Shown here: positions 1-9,424 of the stretch, one piece after another
Position numbering within the stretch: position 1 is the first letter of the stretch
Layout: every line of letters begins with the position of its first letter
Notes under the pieces: generated by a model
The model's database searches: none
Seen by the model: the letters and a program-made list of their open reading frames with translations, nothing else
What the model was told of the DNA's origin: nothing
Position numbers and translations under genes: made by a program
NCBI GenBank assembly: GCA_949775045.1
Contig: OX459108.1
Span: forward strand, 15,405,763 to 15,469,762
Reading direction: 5' to 3'
DNA: 64,000 nt
Source of the DNA: Metridium senile
Lineage: Eukaryota > Cnidaria > Anthozoa > Actiniaria > Metridiidae

Positions 1-95
1 CTTCTGGAATGACGCGAAAATTGATTCGGAAGAGTTTTTATCACCGAAATTCAATACATTCGTACAGGGGTAAACCCAAGTTAGAAAACAATGGA
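1..95 (+). pseudogene. Broken copy of the exon at 8924-9160
   Basis: These bases match 8977-9074 closely (both begin cttctggaatga), but a deletion of about 4-5 bases and substitutions break the frame, which reaches a stop after the motif encoding a Val-Gln-Gly. The similarity ends near position 95. I read it as a degenerate partial copy of the same exon; because it starts at the window edge, upstream parts may exist outside. Confidence 0.5.
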
Positions 96-130
96 TTATC
101 GGCCTGAAGCGAGGGGTTATGTGGAACATC

Positions 131-472
131 ACCACGAGCTGAAGGATAACCACGATTGGGGAGGTTTTCAGAATTGTTCTTTTAACCAATCAAGAAGACA
201 TAATGTATGAGTTCCTTTCTTCCTAACTTTAAATTCGCACGAGTTGTTGAAAGGAATACGAAAAAATGTTCAATTGAGTGATTTACTATTGTTTTACCTC
301 GCTCACATATACGGGCTGAATAGGGTTGATTTTTATTCAAAATGCGCGGTATTTGAACTGATGAATGTTCTTTGTTTTGTATTCGTTCTTTCATAGCAAA
401 ACAATGTACAGTTATTTTCTACTTTCTAAGCTCTTGAATATTCAGTCCAAAGATTTCACAACAAGGTCAATA
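131..472. repeat. 342-bp tandem duplication, intact copy
   Basis: This segment is repeated almost base for base at 482-675 plus 2376-2520. The first copy is uninterrupted and shows the pre-insertion sequence gctgaatagggttgattttt at about 315-334, where the second copy is split by a TIR element. Confidence 0.85.
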
Positions 473-675
473 TATCACATAACCACGAGCTGAAGGATAA
501 CCACGATTGGGGAAGTTTTCAGAATTGTTCTTTTAACCAATCAAGAAGACATAATGTATGAGTTCCTTTCTTCCTAACTTTAAATTCGCACGAGTTGTTG
601 AAAGGAATACGAAAAAATGTTCAATTGAGTGATTTACTATTGTTTTACCTCGCTCACATATACGGGCTGAATAGG

Positions 676-2375
676 GATTTTTGTTTTAGCGGCATTGGCA
701 CAAACTATTCCTACTTTAGATAAATTGATTTTCTCTTAGACAAGAACGTGAATTCTATTAAAGTCTAAATTGAATAGAAGTCGGATTTTTTGCTTTTTGC
801 TGGTGATCATGAGTGTATTCATCAAAATTTATAAAAATATTTTTCCATTGTTTCATATATTTTTCGCATCAGTGAATAGTTTATCAATCTTAAAAATATT
901 TTGAAACAATTACATTCCAGCAAACTGAAAGAAGAATTAAGCTACATATAATCATTTTTGTTTTTAATTGTTTTTTTCATTGTCTTATTTTTTACATTTA
1001 TTTTCGGAAGACATATTATAGATCGATTGACAACGACCAAACCCTCTGTTGTTTTGCTTTTTTACTCAAATATTTTTGATATTTTCATTTATATTCTAAA
1101 AAGACAGAAGAAGAAGTGTTGCTGAAAGTCTGTAAATTGCTAGACGCTATAAAAAAAAAAATCAGATCCTATCTGCCTCGTGATTGGCCAATACCGATTT
1201 GTTGATTGAATAAGTATGGATTAAAACTCTAGATGAAAAAATGGTTAATTTATTTTAACTACGTAGAAATATCTAGGTTTATGTTCACATATGGTATGGT
1301 CCAATGAGTGGGAATTGATATATAAATGACTATTCAAACTTATAAAACTCATTAATAATTCATGATAATTTAACAAAAGAAATCACAACCAAACCCCACC
1401 ACACCACACCGTTGGGTTGGGCATCACCCCATCCTGAACAAAACATTGTTTCACGTTAAACACCACACCACACCACACCACACCACACCACACCACACCA
1501 CACCACACCACACCACAGTTCTTGAATTTTTTTCGACCAGATTTACTCTTATCTTGACAATTTTATTAAAATATAAAAGAACTAACGTTGGAGTTTCATA
1601 AGTACTATACAATATTCGCGTCCGATCTGTATGAGATATACAGTGTATATTCCATACAGATCGCCCGCTCATATTGTATATATATAGTTCTAAAAACTAA
1701 AAAAGTAATAAGTAATAAGCTCATGACGACGTTTCGGACGTGAATATTAATGTCGTATAAAATTCACATTTCTTTTCATCGTCATTATGTGTGGAGCTAG
1801 CAAAAAATGTGAAAAATTAACACACTTCAAATGTAACGCACCATGTAGAATTGTTTTTAACTAAGATAGTACAAGTGTTGTGAATGAAATGGCTGTTCAC
1901 AATTTTCGACTGTATAGTGATTGTTCATTTCTGTCTGCAAAACTGCAGCCGGGATTGCAGATCACATGCAAATTATTTGTCAAATCCAAAGATATATTTT
2001 TCTGTATGGGGAATTATTTTGAAGAGTAACAGATGAAGAAACTATAAAAAAAAAGATTAGAAATGTCTATTTTTATCTCAACATATCAATATAAGTAATA
2101 TATTTTGATCAGTTTAAAACAAGTATCAGAATTCTTTGGGACTTTATTATTTACTTTTAATGTTATTCAGATTTTTATTTCTCCAGAAAATAAAGGGAAC
2201 AATTAACACTAATTAATTTACAATACAAAGTAGATAAATCATTTTGCTATTCTTAGTATATCACGCAATAATGTAAATGACCTATTGTGAAAGGCGGTCG
2301 CAGATAACTGGTTTTATACAATAGCACCTTCCCTTTTGCCAAAAGCGAGCTTATGCCGCTAAAACAAAAATCTCT
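676..2375. mobile_element. Non-autonomous TIR DNA transposon, about 1.7 kb
   Basis: The ends are inverted repeats: gatttttgttttagcggcat at 676-695 and its reverse complement at 2353-2372. The element interrupts the second copy of a local duplication, so the empty site is visible at about 320-334. The flanks share aataggg, an imperfect target duplication of roughly 7 bp. No transposase reading frame is present inside. A CCACA pentanucleotide array lies at 1461-1517. The superfamily is unresolved; the duplication length is nearest to hAT-like. Confidence 0.72.
1461..1517. repeat. (CCACA)n microsatellite
   Basis: About eleven perfect pentanucleotide units lie inside the TIR element at 676-2375. 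The open frame across it on the minus strand is a repeat artefact. Confidence 0.95.
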
Positions 2376-2521
2376 AATAGGGGTTGATTTTTATTCAAAA
2401 TGCGCGGTATTTGAACTGATGAATGTTCTTTGTTTTGTATTCGTTCTTTCATAGCAAAACAATGTACAGTTATTTTCTACTTTCTAAGCTCTTGAATATT
2501 CAGTCCAAAGATTTCACAACA
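2376..2521. repeat. 342-bp duplication, second half of interrupted copy
   Basis: Continues the duplication begun at 482-675 after the TIR insertion and matches 326-472. The match stops at the sequence ttcacaac. The following 2522-2850 shows no gene I recognise; an open frame there has no recognisable protein features. Confidence 0.85.
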
Positions 2522-2849
2522 GTTGTCAGAGCTATTTCATGAAGGAGAGACCGGCGAAGATGTCGGACTCATGCAGATGAAATATTCATCATTCAAAACA
2601 GTTTTTGTGGTTCTGAGGCTAGGTTTACACGGGACCGGACGAATTTTTGACAGGTCAAAAAATCGTCCTGGACATGCTGTTCACACGCCACCTCGTTTGC
2701 ATTTTCAGATTTCAAATGTTCATATCTCAAAAAGGAGAGGTCGACATCAAGAAATATTAAGTACACTTATTATACACCTCATGTATAACAGATTTGCAAA
2801 ATATCATGAAGGGCGTCAGGTGCACTTTAAATACCGTTTGTACTAAGAC

Positions 2850-4135
2850 TTATAAATAAATAATAATAAATTTAATTCTTAAAACAGCGCATTTAACAAA
2901 AGTCTCAATGCTCTTTACAAATTTTAAAAGAATATATATGTGTATGTATGATATAAAATGGTTATGTACATGTTATAAATATAATCATAATTATTGCATA
3001 AATAAAAAATATATATAGTTATATGTGTATATCGTTCTAATCATAAAAGTGTTTGAAAAGAAATGTTTTCAATTTTGATTTAAAAGAAGTTAATGTTTTT
3101 TCATGCCTTAGATAGTCTGGTAGTTTATTCCATAGTGTTGGGCCTATGACTGAAAAGGCTCTGTCTCCATATGTTTTTGTTCTCGATCGCGGAAATGTCA
3201 GGAGGTTTTTTGTAGAAGATCTTAAATTTCTGGTAGTACAAAGTGGTTTTAACATGTTCTTGATATAAACTGGAGTTTCACTGGTGTTTAGGCCTTTAAA
3301 TACAGTAACAAGGAGTTTGAATTGTATTCGTGCCTCTATGGGCAGCCAATGAAGTGATTTAAGGACATGTGTTATACTTTGATCGGGACGAGTCCTTGTG
3401 ACTATACGTGCAGCAGTGTTGAAAACCTTCTGGAGCTTTTCGAGTTCATACTGAGGAAGACCTGCCAGTAGAGAATTGCAATGGTCGAGACGGGATATGA
3501 CAAGAGCGTTCACAAGTGCTGCAGATGTTTTCAGGTCGAGGAACTTGCGGATCTTTCCGATGTCTGACAAAGCACAAAATGCAGATCTGCAGATGTTGTT
3601 AACATGCGACTTTAGTAGTAAATTTTCATCTATCGTGAGTCCAAGAGTGCGAGCTTCTGATTTAGGTACGATCACTGTATTGCCACAACAAATGTCAGGC
3701 GGTGATGTCGGAGCCTGTCTGGCAAAATTTGAAATGATATGAACAATTTCTGTTTTTCCATCGTTGAGAACTAGTTTGTTCATAGTCGACCATGATCTGA
3801 TATCGTTGATACAGGATTGAAGTTTATGTATAGATTTTGTTCGGTTTGAGTCCTTAAGTGCGATGTAAAACTGCGTGTCGTCAGCGTAGGTCATGGCATC
3901 AATCGAGTGAGCACTGAAAATATCTTCAATTTCTGAGGTGTACAATATGAACAATAGAGGTCCAAGGACCAAACCTTGAGGGACTCCATGAATAATAGGC
4001 TCTTCATATATATACAGCCAGTTGGAAAAGTAAAGAGTGAAAGATAGTTGTGATTCAAGCTGGTACTGCAATAAGATTATCACTAATAGGTACGTTTACA
4101 GCCTCAAGATCCTGACTATTTGAGCTAGTCAGCTA
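2850..4135 (-). mobile_element. 5'-truncated CR1/L2-like non-LTR retrotransposon
   Basis: The core is an intact reverse transcriptase frame at 3037-4083 (348 residues from the first Met in frame). The motif HGVPQGLVLGPLLF (residues 32-45) is followed by the catalytic YADD (66-69). The C-terminal part carries the clade-typical HWLPIEARI and YGDRAF...LWNKLP...LR signatures. The endonuclease and the N-terminal part of the RT are missing, as expected from 5' truncation. A-rich sequence at about 2850-2880 is the 3' side. The sequence at 4013-4090 recurs at 9425-9550. Confidence 0.88.
3037..4083 (-). CDS. Reverse transcriptase fragment of non-LTR retrotransposon
   Basis: This would copy element RNA at a nicked target. 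RT motif 4 (GVPQG) and motif 5 (YADD) are intact, and the frame runs without stops to the natural C-terminus. The start at 4083 is only where the open frame begins after truncation, so the product is unlikely to be active alone. The absence of stops suggests recent insertion. The plus-strand frame at 3476-3742 is a shadow of this one. Confidence 0.85.
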   Translation of the reverse strand: MIILLQYQLESQLSFTLYFSNWLYIYEEPIIHGVPQGLVLGPLLFILYTSEIEDIFSAHSIDAMTYADDTQFYIALKDSNRTKSIHKLQSCINDIRSWSTMNKLVLNDGKTEIVHIISNFARQAPTSPPDICCGNTVIVPKSEARTLGLTIDENLLLKSHVNNICRSAFCALSDIGKIRKFLDLKTSAALVNALVISRLDHCNSLLAGLPQYELEKLQKVFNTAARIVTRTRPDQSITHVLKSLHWLPIEARIQFKLLVTVFKGLNTSETPVYIKNMLKPLCTTRNLRSSTKNLLTFPRSRTKTYGDRAFSVIGPTLWNKLPDYLRHEKTLTSFKSKLKTFLFKHFYD

Positions 4136-5310
4136 GACTGCGAGCAGTCCTACCTCTCTCCCATCGCTCCTCCCCCTTTTCGTCCCCAATCCCCGCTCGT
4201 CCGTGTTTTATTTAAATGCTCATTGTTCTCTCGTTTTCCTCGGAATCTGGAGGAAAAAGAAGGGACTGTTCGCAGTCTAGTCAACAGCTGCATGTCTTCA
4301 GTGTTTTCTCTTTTCCCAACAATAAGTTTTTTAATGTGTTTTTTTTTCCGAGCGCGCGATTCGCAGAAGAATGTAGCAATGTGTTATATTCGCACTTTAA
4401 AATGCTATGTCTAATGTTATATCAGTAGCCTTATCGATCTCTATATTTTCAAATTAAATTTATTTTTTAAATCATCATTCGAGTGTTTACTGATCACCTT
4501 TCCTGTCATCAAACTCCTGGTTATCTTTATGACTTGAGTGTTTACTGATCACCTTTCCTGTCATCAAACTCCTGGTTATCTTTATGACTTGAGGTTCCAA
4601 GAAGCTGAACAAAATGGTCATACCATTGTTGTTTCCATTCTTCAGGGGTCTTGCCCTTTAGTTTTCCTGTTGGTGTTGTTCTTCTACAGACATCTTTACC
4701 TTCCTTGTTTGTTGTCCCAGATCACGTGATGCTACCCTTGGGAATTGTTTCTTTCACATGTAAATGATATAACACGTTCATCATAAAAGAACAATTCTGG
4801 AATGACACTTGATTTGAAATGTGCACTGATTTGTATACATAGGTAAAGAGGTCTATGTGGAATTAACAATCTTTCAAGCACTGCCAGTGTTATTACAGTG
4901 GATGTCTAGCTGAATGTTAGAAATTTGTTGATTCACTCTCTGAGCCCCTCCCAGGGGGGGGGGGGGGGGGAGAGGGGGGTGCATGCTCCCATGATCCTTT
5001 GATCTTTTTGCATTTTCTCCCTTGTTCCCCATAAGTAAAATAACTGTTTCCCTGAAATGTTTTACCTTATGATCCCATGATCCCCAAAACTATTGTTTTA
5101 TCATATTTTGTTCCCTTGTTCCCTGAAAATAATTTGGCAGTATCCCTTGATCCCTTAAAATAAATGTGCTTGTTCCCTTGCCCCCTAAAACCCCCGAGAG
5201 GGGCTCCTCTCTCGCTCTCCAGTAATTTGTATTCGTGGTCTAGTTTGTTTTGGGCCAATGTCGAGCATTTTGCATTTGCTATGGTGCATCAAATATCGTC
5301 ATTTTTGGTC
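4013..5310. repeat. Composite dispersed repeat, copy 1
   Basis: Matches 9425-11175 over most of its length, including the tract from gtttacagcctcaagatcct through the G-rich run near 4955 and the ccttgttccc-rich part at 5020-5180. Near its end (about 5250-5320) it contains one diverged unit resembling the 54-bp monomer massively amplified after copy 2. Confidence 0.85.
4505..4720 (-). pseudogene. Relic of retrotransposon ORF2 (EN-RT linker region)
   Basis: The minus strand reads KLKGKTPEEWKQQWYDHFVQ followed by LLGTSS. The E-W...W-HF..LLG pattern is typical of the linker between endonuclease and reverse transcriptase in RTE-like non-LTR elements. A short direct duplication (gagtgtttactgatcacc) lies at 4481-4545. 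The same relic appears in copy 2 at about 9960-10140. It is a fragment with no long frame. Confidence 0.5.
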
Positions 5311-5579
5311 ATTTTTGAGCAAAAACGTGTCTTTGTTTTATTGGATAACAATATATGTTATGGTTTATTGCTCTTTTTGAAATTTTCCAAATTCTTAAAT
5401 TAAAACAAAAAACATTAATTGATAAATTTCTAATTTCTGATTGGTTGTATGAGTGGTCCGAAATGTTCGAGAAAGGTTAATATCGTCACTTATCTCACTC
5501 AAAGGAAAGGTGCCTTACAAAAGCAGTGGCGGATTTAGGGGGACGGCCTCACCCACCTTATCTTGCATTTACTCTCTCC

Positions 5580-5598
5580 CCCCCCCCCCCCCCCCCTC
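5580..5598. repeat. Poly(C) tract
   Basis: A run of C residues within ctctcc-rich sequence. Similar poly(G) runs lie at about 4955-4970 and 10390-10404 in the two composite repeat copies. The surrounding 5310-5700 shows no recognisable gene. Confidence 0.9.
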
Positions 5599-5706
5599 TC
5601 CCTTATTCACCACCTATTTAAGATGTAGTCTGTACCCGACACTGACCATCATTGTCATACTAGTATGTATTATTCATTTGAGAAGTGATTGGGGCATATC
5701 AACGTC

Positions 5707-6200
5707 TTTTATACACCTATTTCAATAATCGTTGTCGCAATTAAAACTACAGTCCACACTCTGAAACCTGCAAAGGATGTCGGTAATATGAACATAATCT
5801 GAGATTTATTAGACGTATTTTCAAGAAATATTTGTTTTATCACCTACCACTGCAACAACGTGTTATGGCCATTTAACATAAACACGTACAACCAATATAT
5901 GCTATGAATAAATCGATAACAAGAGAAGCAATACCGACATCCTTTGCAGGCTTCAGAGTGTGGACTGTAGCTTTGATAAATGTAATTATTGGCAGTATAA
6001 CCAAATTGTATATATAGAGGAGATCTGATGTTATTAATAAGCCTTTTGGCTTTCTATCAGATATCCTCGCCATTTTATATAAACTTTTTCATGTATATAG
6101 TCTGTAAGTTTAATTATTACGATTAATGGCAAATAAACTGTTATACTGTTATACTGTTACTTTGATTGCGACAATGATTTTTGAAATAGGTGTATATTCA
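5707..6200. mobile_element. Foldback element with split inverted repeats
   Basis: The 5' side atacacctatttcaataatcgttgtcgcaatt... is inverted at about 6155-6197. An inner arm with the motif cagtccacactctgaaacctg at 5750-5770 is inverted at about 5940-5967. The arrangement suggests a TIR element with rearranged interior. The terminal motif acacctatttcaa also occurs in the 66-bp minisatellite at 54737-55340. Confidence 0.6.
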
Positions 6201-6553
6201 ATTCATTAACAATCAGTTGATTAATCGATCACTCAGTCGCTTCATCATTACTATAATCTTTATTCCTTAAGTTTCAGTGACTTTACAATAAACTGGTTTG
6301 CAACGGAAGCATCGAAACAAACAATACCTACAAACTTAATAAAGCTACATTTTATTTCATTATTAATATCAATGTCATACATAAGGAAGCCTGTTGTTTT
6401 GGTTTACTAAAACGACCAATCAATACGCTGTAAGTGATTTATTCAGTTTCGGACAATTTGGTAGCTTCTACAAATTATAACTCTACTAAGACAATAGAGT
6501 AAAACATAAGCTTATATAGTCTTAATAAGCTTGTATAGTCTTCAATTAACTTT

Positions 6554-7117
6554 TTACCAACCAATTTTAAAGCTAAAAGGACCAACGGCAAGCTCCAAGC
6601 CGTCTTTCGCTACCACCGCGCCTCCGATAAAAGGAACAATGGCTCCAACGCCGCCGTAGCCAGCTCGTAAGGCGCCCTTTACTCCAACGCCAGCACCAAG
6701 TTTCACGGGGCCTACATCTACCTTTCCCGATGCAAGTTTGACTCCAGTGTCTAATTTCAATCCTTTTTTGCCAACCTGAACCTTGCCTCCGGCGCCCGGA
6801 CCTTGTACTCCCACTGCAAACGGACCGGCATGGGCTTCAGCATCCCCAACACTGCCTTCAGCACCGACAAAGGCCTCGTCGTTATTGCCTCCACCTCCTA
6901 CATATCCAGAAGGTCCGTCTGCCTGAGCGGAGAAGCCTTTCTTAGTTACTGCTCTAGCTCGACCAACAGATCCGCTTGCGTAGCCGCCTTCTGGTAATTC
7001 ATCGAAGTCAGCGTCCACACAGCCTTCCGGACCATCGGCGTACCCTTTTTTCCTGAATTCTTCATCCACATCATACTTTGTGTCTATTTCCATACTGTAT
7101 CCAAGTCTGTTCGACAT
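6554..7117 (-). CDS. Gly/Ala-rich orphan protein, probably beta-repeat fold
   Basis: The frame encodes 187 residues from the ATG at 7117. The N-terminal 45 residues are acidic and polar (MEIDTKYDVDEEFRKK). The C-terminal 100 are Gly/Val/Ala-rich with alternating small and hydrophobic residues, for example GPVKLGAGVGVKGALRAGYG, ending GPFSFKIGW. This resembles a group of uncharacterised animal proteins with repeated AGPxxAxAG-type strands; that is a recollection, not a search. There is no signal peptide or membrane segment. The frame also continues upstream to a good acceptor (tttctatag before 7141), so the exon could be 6554-7141 with an upstream exon. A donor-like GTAAGT on the minus strand near 8893 may end a 5' untranslated exon. 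Function unknown. Confidence 0.68.
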   Translation of the reverse strand: MSNRLGYSMEIDTKYDVDEEFRKKGYADGPEGCVDADFDELPEGGYASGSVGRARAVTKKGFSAQADGPSGYVGGGGNNDEAFVGAEGSVGDAEAHAGPFAVGVQGPGAGGKVQVGKKGLKLDTGVKLASGKVDVGPVKLGAGVGVKGALRAGYGGVGAIVPFIGGAVVAKDGLELAVGPFSFKIGW

Positions 7118-7298
7118 GTCGCTGAATGGTGACACTAGGATCTATAGAAAGATTAACAACACAAGTTGACATTAGAGAAGAAGGTTCTGCAAGGTACATA
7201 CATGCATGTACTTTGTTTTTCTCAATTTTCGTCATTTGCAGAGCCCTTCATACCAACTGCTAATCATTAGGAAACAAAGAATTCTTGTCGACTGTACT

Positions 7299-7642
7299 TC
7301 ACTCCCGGGGGAGACTTTCTATGGGTGGGGATGCTCGCCGAAATTTTTTAAAATGGACCTTTAAAATCCTCCCCTAAGGGGGACCAAGTAAAAACGTATC
7401 CAAGGCTGGGTTTCTCGATTTAGTTTATTTACATCAAACGCCTTCTGCATGCTCGTAATTAAGAGTTTATATAAAATAAACAGTTGAAAAGAAGCATTGT
7501 TAATGTTGTTTATTTTCAAAACCCTAAAAGTGTCCTAAAAGGGACCACAAAACTCAGCTGGTGGACATTCTCGTTCATTAACACCCTAAACGGGACCGAA
7601 ACCTCGGCGAGCATCCTCGTCCCTTTTACCTCCGAGTCCTTC
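7299..7642. mobile_element. Foldback repeat with cactcccggggg-type ends
   Basis: The left end (cactcccgggggagac ... ggggatgctcgccga) is inverted at the right end (tcggcgagcatcctcgtccc ... cctccgagt). The interior contains the recurring gggacc motif. Similar CTCCCGGGGG sequences occur at 35090, 35220 and 35370. I take it as a non-autonomous TIR element. Confidence 0.62.
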
Positions 7643-8289
7643 CCCCCTCCCCGGAACCATTATTTTCTCTGTTAACTTGGCACTATTTGTATGTACGGCG
7701 CGTTTACCCAGGCAGTTTGTAATCTTCTCCAGAACGAAAAAATTAAGTCATGGATCTTGAGGTTTTCACGGAAACAAAAACTATGTCAGTCTCCAAAGCA
7801 ACCCTTGGAATGCCGATAACATTGTTCATTTTTATCAAATTTTGCAAATCCCTTTCTTAATTTCTTAGAAACAAGTCCCACTAGGAATTAATCAAATCAA
7901 GTGTTTTCAAGTGCTCTCGGTTCATATTCAAATAGATATAAGAGCAGAATACTGCTTGGAGAATAAAGGTCAGTGATGGGAATTTGAAACACCCAAGCCA
8001 ATGTCAAGTTTCTTTCTCCATAAATTTCCCCTTTGATGTCCCAGATGCTTTCGTTTTCATTATTGACTTTCGTTTTCAAAGGGGCTATATCAACACCAAC
8101 TAGTGGAAACCCAACAAAAAATGATGCAGTTTTGTTTCAAATTATTCTATTAATATGCGTTAATAGTAACTGTTTAGACGTAAAACTTGTTTTGTGAAAA
8201 TCGTTATCACGCATGATGTCACACAACGGGCGTGACATCCATCAGTGCGAATTCGGAGAATTCGTATTAGTTTGGGTCGAGCAAGTTTG

Positions 8290-8550
8290 TTAGTTTGATG
8301 TAAACTTGTGTAAATAAAATCGTGAAAAATCGCCTAAACAGTAACAAAAGAATGTATTTGACTGCAGATGACCAGGATGAACATACATTGCAAATTCAGT
8401 GAATTAAAAACATGGGCCAATTTGTTCAAGTTTATCACCTTGTTTCTTGGAAAACTCGCTTAAACTCTCTAAGCTCTCAGTCTGCCTCGATTTGCTTTTG
8501 TGTATGTAAAGCGCCTATATAAATACTTATTATTATTATTATTATTTATT
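8290..8550 (+). mobile_element. 3' tail of a non-LTR element with (ATT)n
   Basis: The sequence tgtaaagcgcctatataaat followed by (tta)n resembles the conserved 3' tail of CR1/L2-like retrotransposons and their SINEs. No reading frame remains. The surrounding 7650-8900 holds no other recognisable gene. Confidence 0.5.
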
Positions 8551-8923
8551 CTCTCTTTCAAAATTCACTTGATGTCTTCCTCTTGGTATTCTATGAGTAT
8601 TTTATGTTTAACCAAGGTACTTAGTTTTTAATCCAAGAACGTGAGAACCCTTGCCTTTCGATAGCTCCGTTTTGTAAATAATTCATTCTAAACGGGACAC
8701 ATCAAACCAAAATATTAGCGAATATATTAGTAATTAATTACATTCTATTAACAAGCTATTGTTTCACCCATGTTAAACAGAGAAAATGAAGATAGTAGTA
8801 CTAGAACAGTTCCTGTTTACACCAATAAGAGAACAGTAAACGCGTTTTTAATTTAGTTTAGCATGCAGAAGTTATCTTCAGTTGAACACTTACCTTCGTG
8901 GAGTCTAGTTCTTTTCCTTATTT

Positions 8924-9160
8924 CTAGTGCTAGATAGATCGTATATTCCAAGTGCAAACCGCTCGGCTAGAAAAAACTTCTGGAATGAAGCGAAAATTGA
9001 TTCGGGAGAGTTTTCATCACCGAAATTCGATCACTTGACTGCGTACAGGGGTAAACCCCAGTTAGAAAACAATGATACCTTATATTTACAGAAGAAAATT
9101 GAAGAGGGACGTTTTAGAACATGTATGCTTTTCGTAGTTTTAATATTTTTGATATTCTAA
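8924..9160 (+). CDS. Putative terminal exon of an unknown gene
   Basis: An open frame follows the acceptor-like ttatttctag at 8914-8923 and ends at a stop at 9160. The product part reads SARKNFWNEAKIDSGEFSSP, then a basic/polar stretch, then a hydrophobic C-terminus (MLFVVLIFLIF) that could act as a membrane tail. No domain is recognised and no upstream exon was found. A broken copy lies at 1-95, so part of it has been duplicated. It may be a gene remnant rather than an active exon. Confidence 0.35.
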   Translation, partial: LVLDRSYIPSANRSARKNFWNEAKIDSGEFSSPKFDHLTAYRGKPQLENNDTLYLQKKIEEGRFRTCMLFVVLIFLIF

Positions 9161-9424
9161 CTTTTATTAATAAGTCGTTACAATCATTTTGTCATTTTAT
9201 TATATCATTGGGTTTGTATAGTAGTTAGTTAGAATTCAACTTGAAACGTATTTATTTACTACATTTGTAGTGGCATGAGCAGCATAACACATTCAGAACC
9301 AAGCCAGGTCATGTCATTCCTGGTCAAGGGAATTTTCCCCACAGCAAGAGGCTGGCGAATGTTTATATTTAGACTGGGCGGGCCAGCTAGGAGTTCTGAT
9401 CGGGTTATGTCTGACTTACTAAGA

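Noticed and set aside
2523..2846. 107-residue plus-strand frame
   Set aside because: No domain, no start context and repeat-derived surroundings; not supported as a gene.
3476..3742. 88-residue plus-strand frame
   Set aside because: Shadow on the opposite strand of the reverse transcriptase.
4538..4729. Plus-strand frames at 4538 and 9964 with a hydrophobic stretch
   Set aside because: They are duplicated because the whole repeat is duplicated. The minus strand gives a recognisable retrotransposon linker instead.
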